Assembly (NCBI RefSeq): GCF_004758605.1
Contig: NZ_CP038511.1
Span: forward strand, 62,001-126,000
From: Deinococcus metallilatus
GTDB taxonomy: Bacteria; Deinococcota; Deinococci; Deinococcales; Deinococcaceae
DNA length: 64,000 nt
Direction: 5' to 3'
Shown in pieces: positions 56,692 to 64,000 of the stretch. Below the pieces are notes generated by a model. It was not told the DNA's origin and did no database searches. It worked only from the letters and a program-made list of their open reading frames with translations. The number at the start of each line of letters is the position of its first letter. The first letter of the stretch is position 1. Position numbers and translations under genes: made by a program.

Positions 56692-59520
56692 CTAGAACTC
56701 TTTGGGAGCCCGGTGTTTCTCCAGGGTCTGCCACAACGATGGGCCGTCCTCGTCTTCCGCCCCCAGGGTCTCGTGCGGGAACCGGTCGGCTTCCTGCTCG
56801 GCTTCCTGCCCGCGCGTCTCTTCCTCCTCGTTCGTCCAGGTCCTGTCCACCAGGCGTTTCTTCTTGGTCTTGCGCAGACCCGGTCGGCGGCCTTCGGCCT
56901 CGGAACCCCGGGTCTCCTGCGGGTCCGCTTCCTGCGCGCCTTCAGGATGGCGAGCTTCCTCCTCGTCCCTCGTCCAGGGCTTGCTGGTGGGTCGCTTCCT
57001 CACGGCCTGACTTGGTGCAGGGCGAGTGTCTTCCGCTCCAGCAGGAGCTGCGTCCTGCTCGTGGGCCTTCACCCGGGCGTCTTGCAGTGCGTTCCAGAAG
57101 CCCGAAGGGTCCTGGCGGTCAATCAGGATGTACTGACTCTTGCCGATGCGTTTGCTGAGCACCTCCGGCGCCGCCCCGAACAGGTCGCGGCACGGGAGGA
57201 AGCGCAGGTACACCCGCTCGCCCTCCAGGATCGCCTGGACCTCCGGGCGTTCGTCCGACCCCAGCGCCTCGCGGGCCTCGTGACCTTCAACCATAGACCC
57301 GTTCTGCTCCAGCCACAGGTCGAGGGCGCCGAAGGTCGCCTGCTTGTTCAGCCGCAGGCGCAGGTCGCGGCTCAGCAGCGCCAGCCCCTCGGGCTTGAGG
57401 CGCAACTCGTCGGAGTCCGCCCTGCCGGTCCAGCCACGGGAATAGAAGCCCTGCAGGGTGCGCCCCTCCTTCAGGGCCTCCGGCAGGTCCGCGGTGCGGA
57501 CGTACAGTCGCTCGCGGTCACTCGCGCTGAAGCGGACCCGGGCGCCGCTCTCCAACACCCCGTTCACCCAGGTCCGGAAGCGTTCGTGCTGCTGGGCGCT
57601 GAAGTCCTCCTCCGGCGTGGTGGCCGTGCCGAGCACGCCGGAACGGATGATCTGCTGGGTGACGTGGGCCATGTTCTCGCGCCCCGGGTTGACCTGCCGG
57701 TAGAGCTCGTGCAGCCGGTTGGGGATGCCCCGTGGAATGTCCGGCCCGTCGAGGAAGGGGTCCTCGATGGCGGGCATGAAGGTGCGAATGGGGTTGGCTC
57801 CGCGGACCTTGATGACCGCCTCCATCGGTCGGAAATGGGGGAATTCCTCGGGAGCGAGCAGCGGCACCGCGATCTTGCGCAGCCCGATGCTCTGGCGGGT
57901 GGTCTCGTCCAGGGAGGTGCCCAGGAAGCGGCGACGGGTGTCGCCCTCACTGATGTCGTACACCGTGGTCTTGCCGACGTACTGCGAGAAGATCTCGCGC
58001 TCCTCGTCGTCCACCGCGAGCGGGAAAAAGATCTTGCGGCCGATCACGTTGGTGGTCAGGGCCTTGCTGTAGTTGTCGCCGTAGACCACGGCGAGCTGGG
58101 CGAGGTTCTGCACCCCGATGTGGTGCGACACGTTGTAGGAACGCAGCACGCCGAGCGAGCGCATCATGTACGGCAGTTGTCCAAAGGAAGGGAACTCGTC
58201 GAGGACGTACGCGGCGTGCCTTTTGAGGACGCCGCCCTGGGCCGCCGCCTCGCGCTGGAGATCGCGGTCGATGGAGCGCTTGACGAGCTGGAGGAGCACC
58301 ACGCCGTCGCCCTCCATCATGTACTCCTGCTGGATGCCGATGTAGAGCAGGGTGGGTTCCCGAAAGGCCGCGCGCACGTCGATGTTCTCGCCCACCAGGC
58401 TCTCGGTCGCCCGCGCCACCATCGGGTTGTAGAAGATGCGCAGGGCGTTCTTGATGCCCTGCAGGACCGAGGCGACCTCCTGGTTCCCCTGCGCGAAGAT
58501 GCCCTTGAGGTTGAGGACCACCTCGCTGTTCTCGTCGAAGGCGGCCTGGTCCTCGAACCACTTCTTGAGTTCGTTCGGCGTGAACTGCGCCATGCGCAGC
58601 AACTCACGGAAGTTGGGCGTGTCACTCCTGGCGAGGTACAGCAGGAAGGCGGCGAGCACCCCCCGGTCCCGGTCCCGGTAGTGCTTGCCGGGCTCCTGGC
58701 CGTACTCCGGCGGTGGCATGATGGTGGTCGCCATTCTCAGGGCGCTGGCATAGTCCTCGATGCTGTCGAGCAGGGGCAGACGCATCGTGTTGAGGCTGAA
58801 CGGGGTGAACATCATCACCCTGCGGCGCCGTCTGGCCCAGTACCCGATCATGTCGAAGAAGCCCGAGTCGGGCTGTGGGTATTTCAGGTCGAAGACGATC
58901 ACCGTGAAGCCCAGGTGGGCGGCCAGCATGATCAGCGGTCTGAAGTAGCCGCGGGTCTTGCCCGCCCCCACCCCCCCGAGCACCAGGACGTTCTCGGCGA
59001 GCGCCGCCATGCGCACGTACAGCGGGAAGGTCTTGCGGTACTCGATCTTGCCCTCGCGGCCCACGCTGAGCAGGTGGCCGAGGTACCCGAGCAGCTTGTT
59101 CTCCGGCCTCATCGGGTCGTGCGTCCGGTACTGGTTCAGGCCCTGATCGTCGGCCTGGGCCCACCAGGCGAGGCCGGGGTCCTTGGTAGGGTACGTGCGC
59201 GGCCGGGCCTTGAAGCCGTAGATGACCAGTCCCACGGCGGGAGGCGCCAGCGACCACAGCGGGAAGAGGCGGGCGAAGCCCTGCTGGAACGCCGCGTTGC
59301 AGGCCTGGCTCAGGGTGCAGTCGAGCACGAACGTCTGGCTGTGCAGGGCCGCCGGCCAGCCTTTGTCGACCATCACTTGGGAGACCTGCCCTGCCGTGTG
59401 CACGGCGAAGGAACCGGGGACGAGGAGCGTGGCGAGAAACAGCAGCAGCCAGCCGACCGGGAAGGTGCGGACCCCCTGACTCTGCTGAACGGTGCCCGCC
59501 GGGGCAGACGCGTGGGACAA
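56692..59520 (-). CDS. VirD4/TraG-like conjugative coupling protein
   Basis: 942 residues. N-terminal membrane helices, Walker A VLGGVGAGKTRGYFRPL, Walker B AYVLDEFPSFGQLPYMMR, and the TraG/VirD4 motif NLAQLAVVYGDNYSKALTTN. The last about 100 residues carry two acidic repeats (PWTRDEEEARHPEG and TWTNEEEETRGQEA), unusual for the family and possibly for relaxosome docking. TTG start with AAAGGAG 9 nt upstream. It recruits DNA to the secretion channel. Confidence 0.9.
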   Translation of the reverse strand: MSHASAPAGTVQQSQGVRTFPVGWLLLFLATLLVPGSFAVHTAGQVSQVMVDKGWPAALHSQTFVLDCTLSQACNAAFQQGFARLFPLWSLAPPAVGLVIYGFKARPRTYPTKDPGLAWWAQADDQGLNQYRTHDPMRPENKLLGYLGHLLSVGREGKIEYRKTFPLYVRMAALAENVLVLGGVGAGKTRGYFRPLIMLAAHLGFTVIVFDLKYPQPDSGFFDMIGYWARRRRRVMMFTPFSLNTMRLPLLDSIEDYASALRMATTIMPPPEYGQEPGKHYRDRDRGVLAAFLLYLARSDTPNFRELLRMAQFTPNELKKWFEDQAAFDENSEVVLNLKGIFAQGNQEVASVLQGIKNALRIFYNPMVARATESLVGENIDVRAAFREPTLLYIGIQQEYMMEGDGVVLLQLVKRSIDRDLQREAAAQGGVLKRHAAYVLDEFPSFGQLPYMMRSLGVLRSYNVSHHIGVQNLAQLAVVYGDNYSKALTTNVIGRKIFFPLAVDDEEREIFSQYVGKTTVYDISEGDTRRRFLGTSLDETTRQSIGLRKIAVPLLAPEEFPHFRPMEAVIKVRGANPIRTFMPAIEDPFLDGPDIPRGIPNRLHELYRQVNPGRENMAHVTQQIIRSGVLGTATTPEEDFSAQQHERFRTWVNGVLESGARVRFSASDRERLYVRTADLPEALKEGRTLQGFYSRGWTGRADSDELRLKPEGLALLSRDLRLRLNKQATFGALDLWLEQNGSMVEGHEAREALGSDERPEVQAILEGERVYLRFLPCRDLFGAAPEVLSKRIGKSQYILIDRQDPSGFWNALQDARVKAHEQDAAPAGAEDTRPAPSQAVRKRPTSKPWTRDEEEARHPEGAQEADPQETRGSEAEGRRPGLRKTKKKRLVDRTWTNEEEETRGQEAEQEADRFPHETLGAEDEDGPSLWQTLEKHRAPKEF

Positions 59521-59556
59521 GGGGGTGGGCTCCTTTCAGGGGACCGGGGAACGACA

Positions 59557-59588
59557 CTGCGCCCCGGAACTCAGGCAGCGGGGCGCAG
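59557..59588 (-). terminator. Hairpin between the virB6-like and virD4-like genes
   Basis: CTGCGCCCCG, 12-nt loop, CGGGGCGCAG; perfect 10-bp stem in the intergenic gap, no T-tract. May attenuate read-through or stabilise the upstream mRNA. Confidence 0.5.
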
Positions 59589-59598
59589 GAGGCGGGGT

Positions 59599-61056
59599 TC
59601 AGGGCTTCGGGGGAGGCAGGGCACCCCGGACGGGGCGGGTGGTGGCCTGCGCGAGGATCACCTTGGGATTGGGGACCGTCACGCCGCTGCCGGGCAGACC
59701 GCTTCCTTTGGGCAGTTGCGTGACGGTCACCTTCGGGCCGCCGCTGGCCGGCGGGGCGAGGGCGGGTGTCTTCTGGGTGCTCGCGTCTGCCGCCGCGCGT
59801 GGGCGGCGTTCCCTGGGACGCTTGCCAAAGTCGGTGAACACACCGCTCGACTCCCCACCGCCCAGACCGCCGAGGATGCGCTCGACGGTGGCGGGGATGC
59901 GCCGCAACTGCGAGACCGCGACGGAAAAGGCCACGATGATGGCGAAGATCGCGACGCCCACGCCCATGAAGGCGCTCTCCAGGCCCTGTGTGAAGCCGTC
60001 GATGACCGCGCCGATCCCCTCCACCGCTCGGCAGGCCACGAAGAGGACGCCGCTGCAACTGTCCAGCCGCTGCTTGACCTCAGTCAACATCTGCGTGCCG
60101 ATCTCGATGTTGTACTGCAGATTGGCGTTCAGGCTCTGCACCGGGCTGGTGAGCATGGTGGTCATTAAGACCCCCATGAAGACCGGAATGATCAGGATGC
60201 TGACGACGTTGGACAGCCAGATCACGCCGACCGTCTGGAGAAACTGCCGTGACCCGAGGGTCGTCAGGGCCAACACGATGGGCAGGGCCAGCACGCTGAT
60301 CACCACCATCATGCCGCTGCTGTACACCAGGATCGCGAACACGCTGAAGATGCCCAACGTGAGGAAGTACGCCGCCGAGTAGGCCGACTTCGGAAGGGGT
60401 GACTTGATGTTGCCGCCGCCGCCCACGGTTTTCTGCATCTCCTGGTAGGCCGTCTCCAGCGTATTGGGGTCCGCCTTGGTCCCGAAGAGGGCCTTCTGCG
60501 TGGCGATGGCCTGGATGTCCATGCTAATCGCGACGTAGTTGGAAATCTTCTCGTCCAGCTCCTTCGTCTTGGCGAGGATGCGCTGGTCCAGCATGGCCTG
60601 ACCGACCCGCGCGCTTCCAACGTAGGCCGTCTGCCAGGCGCCCATCGCCCAGTCCGCCGCAACCCAGCCGATGCCGCTTTTCGTGGTGTAGGCGTTCGCC
60701 GCGGTAAAGGCCACGAAGCCCAGGGCCAGCGCGCGCAGGAATGGCGTGGCCGTTCCGCGGCCGACGGAGGTCAGGAGCGCCCACAGGACGCTGGCGACCA
60801 CGATGAACTTGGCGATGGCCGCCGTAACCGTGAACAGGTTGACGTCATTGATGTCCTTGATGCTCGCCTGGAGCCAGCACCCGGGATCGGGCACGAACGT
60901 CTCCAGGTTGACGCGGCTTCCCCCTTGAGCCGGTGCGTTGCGCTCCAGCATGGTCTGACAGATGGGGCTGAGGCCCCCCGCTCCGGGATCGCTTTCGGCC
61001 AGGGCGGGCGCCCCCAGGGTGAACAGCAGCGCGAGGACGCACCACAAGCGCCGCAT
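59599..61056 (-). CDS. VirB6/TrbL-like T4SS membrane protein
   Basis: 485 residues: signal peptide (MRRLWCVLALLFTLGAPALA), then six or so membrane helices in the VirB6/TrbL arrangement, and a Pro-rich cytoplasmic tail (LAPPASGGPKVTVTQLP). Forms part of the inner-membrane channel. ATG 61056 has GGAGG at 6-nt spacing; GTG 61059 is an alternative. Overlaps the preceding gene. Confidence 0.8.
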   Translation of the reverse strand: MRRLWCVLALLFTLGAPALAESDPGAGGLSPICQTMLERNAPAQGGSRVNLETFVPDPGCWLQASIKDINDVNLFTVTAAIAKFIVVASVLWALLTSVGRGTATPFLRALALGFVAFTAANAYTTKSGIGWVAADWAMGAWQTAYVGSARVGQAMLDQRILAKTKELDEKISNYVAISMDIQAIATQKALFGTKADPNTLETAYQEMQKTVGGGGNIKSPLPKSAYSAAYFLTLGIFSVFAILVYSSGMMVVISVLALPIVLALTTLGSRQFLQTVGVIWLSNVVSILIIPVFMGVLMTTMLTSPVQSLNANLQYNIEIGTQMLTEVKQRLDSCSGVLFVACRAVEGIGAVIDGFTQGLESAFMGVGVAIFAIIVAFSVAVSQLRRIPATVERILGGLGGGESSGVFTDFGKRPRERRPRAAADASTQKTPALAPPASGGPKVTVTQLPKGSGLPGSGVTVPNPKVILAQATTRPVRGALPPPKP

Positions 61057-62246
61057 CACGGCCCTCCCAGCAGGTCGACTCCACGCAGGCTTGCGCCGCT
61101 CACGGCACTGCCCATGCCATCCGTGAGGTTGCGGCTGTAGTTGCGCAGGCGCTGGGCCTCACGCCTGGCCTGCTGCCGCTGCGCTTCCATCATTCGCGCG
61201 ATGGCGTTCGCCTTGTCGAGCCGCGAACGCTGCATCTCCTCCAGCATCTGTCCGAGCGTCTCGGCCTGCGCCACCTGAATTTTCGTCTGGTTGGCCAGCG
61301 CGGCCGTGAGCGCGGCGCTGTTCAGGGCGCTGACCCGCAGCGATTCCAGCGAGGCCGAACCCACCATCCGGCTGATGTCCTCGATCTTCTTGTTGTCCTT
61401 GAGCGCCTGGGCCGCCCCCTGCGAGTAGTCCAGCGCGTCCAGCGCCCGGTCCTGGGCCTCCTTGGTCAGGCTCTGCGTGTTGCTCTGGGCCTCGGCGTTG
61501 TCGGCGTTCCGCTGAACCCTGGCCTTGAGATCCTGAAGTCCCGCGGCCTGCTCGCGCACCGCGACGGCCTCAGCAGGTGTCATCACCGTACGTAGGCGAC
61601 CCAGCACCTCACGCTGCTGGTCGGTGAGGGCATCGATGGCCGCCCGAGCCACGCCCTGCGGGTCCTGCTGGTACTGGCCCTGGCTGAAGACCTGGTTCAC
61701 ACCCGCCAGACGCATGACGCTGTTCGCGCTGGCGACGAAGTCCGTGTAGTTGTTCGGGCGGATGATGTTCTTCGCCGTGTCCTGAATCTGCCGCGCGGCC
61801 GTCAACCACTTCTGGACCTGCTGGATCTGCCCGAGGAGCGGGCCGAGGTTCGACCCTCCACCCAGGCCGATCAGGTCCAGCAACTGACTCAAGCCGGGAA
61901 TCTGCCCGAGCAGCGTGTCCAGGCCCGGAATCACCTTCAAGATGTCCGTGAGCGGGCCGAGGCCCGCGAGAAAGTTGAGACCCGGGATCATGCCGATCAG
62001 GCTCATCAGGCCGCCCGACTGGAGAAGGTCGGTGAGGCTCCCCAGGTCCTGGGCATGAGCCGTTGACGGCAGGGCGAGGCTGAGCGCAACGCCGAGGGTC
62101 AAGAACCGGCGAAAGGGTGCCCGGGTCACCGGCGGCCTCCCCGCGGGGAAGTCCGTGCTCCGGGCAGGGGTCCCTGCAAGCTGCCTTTCCTGGAGGAGGG
62201 CTTCGCTCTCGGAACCGGACACGTGAGGGGTGGCGGAAGTGTTCAT
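61056..62246 (-). CDS. VirB5/TrbJ-like exported T4SS protein
   Basis: 396 residues: basic N terminus, signal helix (FLTLGVALSLALPSTAHAQ), an unusual Leu/Gly/Pro repeat stretch (GLNFLAGLGPL, GLDTLLGQIPGLSQLLDLI), then long coiled-coil-like helices rich in Gln/Ala typical of VirB5/TrbJ. It overlaps virB4 by 4 nt, as usual in trbE-trbJ-like operons. Confidence 0.75.
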   Translation of the reverse strand: MNTSATPHVSGSESEALLQERQLAGTPARSTDFPAGRPPVTRAPFRRFLTLGVALSLALPSTAHAQDLGSLTDLLQSGGLMSLIGMIPGLNFLAGLGPLTDILKVIPGLDTLLGQIPGLSQLLDLIGLGGGSNLGPLLGQIQQVQKWLTAARQIQDTAKNIIRPNNYTDFVASANSVMRLAGVNQVFSQGQYQQDPQGVARAAIDALTDQQREVLGRLRTVMTPAEAVAVREQAAGLQDLKARVQRNADNAEAQSNTQSLTKEAQDRALDALDYSQGAAQALKDNKKIEDISRMVGSASLESLRVSALNSAALTAALANQTKIQVAQAETLGQMLEEMQRSRLDKANAIARMMEAQRQQARREAQRLRNYSRNLTDGMGSAVSGASLRGVDLLGGP

Positions 62247-64000
62247 GCGACTTTCCTCCTGGTCCGGATTTCTGCGGCGAGTTGCAAGATGGCCTCGGTG
62301 CGTCCACCGAGCCGTTGGGTGTACGTCTGCCGCCTGGTCTTCTCCTCGTCCTGGGTGGTCACCGTCCAGAGCTTTTCCGGGCTCATCCAGAGCTGCACCA
62401 CGTCCCCGACATGCACGTTGTCGGCGACTTTTTGCAGCACGAGGTACTCGCCCATCACGCCGGGCCGCAACGTCAAGGAGGCCGCGAGTTCGGCGACCTT
62501 GTCCGACAGATGCATGACCTCCTGAAGCCCCGCGAGCTCGCCCGCGCCCAGGGCGCTCATCACCACCCAGGCGCTGTTGTTGATCAGGCCGCCCAATTTC
62601 TCGAAGTCCTTCACGTCCTGTGAGGTGCCCACCGGAATCATGCCCAGGCTGCGGCCGGTCTTGAACCAGCGGTTCACGAGCTGCTCCAGTTCAGGGATGT
62701 GGGCCAGCACGCCCAACTCCTCGAAGATGCCGATCTTCGTTCCGGCGGTGCGGGCCGCCTGCTGGAACATGAACTCGCCGATGAGCAGGATGCCCAGCGC
62801 CCGGAGGGTGGGGTCGTTGTACATGCTGGACACGTCGAAGGTCACGCACGAAGCGCCCGACTCCACGGTGGTCCAGCCGTCCAGAAACTCGCCCAGGACG
62901 CCGCCCTGCCCCGCGAGGTAGGACTGGAACAACGCGGTGAGACTGTCGCGAATCTGGAGGAAGTGCGGCTTGTCGTGAATGCCTTCGGAGCCGATGCGGC
63001 TGAGGGTGCTCAACACCTGCACGAAGTCGCGCAGGCGGCCGCCCATGTACACCTCGCGGTACTCGCCGACCTTCTCCGGGTCCGGAACCCGGCGTGACTT
63101 GAGCAGGAAGAACTGCTGCAGGGCGGCTTCCAACACCGCCTGATGCAGGCGGTCCGGGACCAGGTCCAGGGTGCGGAACACCGCGATGATGAAGGCCGTC
63201 TTCTCCGGGCCGGGCTGGTCCTCGCCGGGGGTGGGGTCGAAGATGTTGATCCTCACCGGGCGCCCGTCGGGGAGTCGGGCGGTTGCGCTGATGGAAATTA
63301 CCTGCCCGCGCAACGACCAGGTGGTCTCCTCATAGTCGTGCTTGGGGTCGAGGATGAAGGCCCGCACGCCCGGGGGCACCATGCTCAGCAGCAGGTTCAT
63401 GTTCCACACGCTCTTGCCGCCGCCGGACTGGCCGATCACCATCATCCCGAAGTTCGTCCCGCCCTTTTTCGGGTTCAGTCCGGTCAGCCCCCCGTGGCGG
63501 TTGCGCAGGGGAATCATGGGGTCCAGGGTCCCCATCCAGGGGCTGACCTTGGGGAAGGCGTCGGCAACGTTGGAACAGTGGCCCTTGACGCGGTGGATGG
63601 TGAGCTGCCGTGAGAAGGGCATCACGTCGAAAAAGGTCCGCCGCAACTGCTCATTGCTGATGATGGCGTGCGCCCCCTGCATCAGCGAGTACTCGCTGCG
63701 GGTCTTTTCCAGCATCTCCGTGAGTTCCTCGCGCGTGCGGGCATACAGCACCGTCGTGAAGCCCAGGCGCCAGAAATGCTTTCCCCGGTACTCGGCCTCG
63801 TGAATGGCCTCTCGCGCCTTGCGCGCCTTCGCGCTGGTCCCCTCCCCGGCCCGCATGACCAGGCTGTCGACCATACCCTCGAGTTCCTCCACAGCGGTGT
63901 CGAGCCTGGCCTTCTCGGTCCCCTGCTGGAGGTGCTCGAAATCCACCATCACGTAGAAGTGCTTGTTCTGCAGCGCTTCCAGCAAGTGGTCGATAATGTG
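62243..64000 (-). CDS. VirB4/TrbE-like T4SS ATPase (5' end outside window)
   Basis: 585 residues visible; the frame is open to the right edge, so the N terminus is missing. Walker A VIGQSGGGKSVWNMNLL, FILDPKHDYEETTWSL and Walker B-like IGIFEELGVLAHI. VirB4 is the universal T4SS ATPase that energises pilus assembly and DNA transfer. Confidence 0.92.
   Translation of the reverse strand, partial: HIIDHLLEALQNKHFYVMVDFEHLQQGTEKARLDTAVEELEGMVDSLVMRAGEGTSAKARKAREAIHEAEYRGKHFWRLGFTTVLYARTREELTEMLEKTRSEYSLMQGAHAIISNEQLRRTFFDVMPFSRQLTIHRVKGHCSNVADAFPKVSPWMGTLDPMIPLRNRHGGLTGLNPKKGGTNFGMMVIGQSGGGKSVWNMNLLLSMVPPGVRAFILDPKHDYEETTWSLRGQVISISATARLPDGRPVRINIFDPTPGEDQPGPEKTAFIIAVFRTLDLVPDRLHQAVLEAALQQFFLLKSRRVPDPEKVGEYREVYMGGRLRDFVQVLSTLSRIGSEGIHDKPHFLQIRDSLTALFQSYLAGQGGVLGEFLDGWTTVESGASCVTFDVSSMYNDPTLRALGILLIGEFMFQQAARTAGTKIGIFEELGVLAHIPELEQLVNRWFKTGRSLGMIPVGTSQDVKDFEKLGGLINNSAWVVMSALGAGELAGLQEVMHLSDKVAELAASLTLRPGVMGEYLVLQKVADNVHVGDVVQLWMSPEKLWTVTTQDEEKTRRQTYTQRLGGRTEAILQLAAEIRTRRKVA

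Noticed and set aside
56659..60168. 1169-codon plus-strand frame
   Set aside because: Antisense to the VirD4- and VirB6-like genes; composition is typical of a shadow frame.

Overview
The window is GC-rich (about 67-70% by eye) and looks like Deinococcus. It carries an SSB with two OB folds in one chain, several apparently leaderless promoters (a -10 hexamer 5-7 nt before the start codon) and a deinococcal mix of accessory genes. Most of it reads as a large plasmid or integrated conjugative element: partition genes, a giant methylase-helicase, a PcfJ-like protein, SSB and a type IV secretion (T4SS) cluster. A complete tmRNA gene at 35.3 kb is normally a chromosomal marker, so a chromid or an element integrated in the chromosome is possible.

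Layout. 0-3.3 kb: end of a very large exported carbohydrate-binding / beta-propeller protein. 3.4-19.3 kb: a metal-resistance island. A minus-strand run from 15.4 down to 8.1 kb encodes a Zn/Cd/Pb P-type ATPase, a CDF-type transporter, a glutaredoxin, a CadC-like ArsR repressor, UppP, LspA, a CYP152-type P450 and an LCM-family methyltransferase. Lnt is divergent from it. Four copies of one palindrome (CTGTA-N6-TACA[G/T]) precede the ATPase/Lnt pair, a CaCA exchanger, a TlpA-like thioredoxin and a DUF4386-like membrane protein, suggesting one regulon. UppP plus LspA beside such an ATPase recalls the PbrB/PbrC logic of lead resistance.

19.4-32.2 kb: plasmid backbone. It includes a 2083-residue methylase/helicase interrupted exactly at its DEAH box by an intein. 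The intein's endonuclease is encoded in a different reading frame, with its own start and ribosome-binding site. Two ParB-like proteins, a Phd-ParA fusion and palindromic candidate centromere sites follow. 32.2-37.2 kb: an AT-richer stretch with a MalT/BTAD-type regulator, tmRNA, a hypothetical protein and a lipoprotein. 37.3-51 kb: small membrane and hypothetical proteins, PcfJ, a TacT/TacA toxin-antitoxin pair next to a frameshifted AbrB gene, an IscB element that split a small gene, SSB and small basic proteins. 51.7-64 kb: T4SS genes (VirB11-, VirD4-, VirB6-, VirB5-, VirB4-like) interrupted by a three-gene vitamin-B6-like cargo block (MocR regulator, EamA exporter, PNPOx-like flavoprotein).

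The two most unusual signals are these. (1) The intein has a nested, alternate-frame endonuclease gene. (2) A recurrent leader element, CCCT followed by a GC-rich stem-loop whose arms differ in sequence but stay complementary, lies 5-49 nt before the start codon of 15 minus-strand genes between 19.8 and 50.9 kb, often with the 3' arm where a ribosome-binding site would be.
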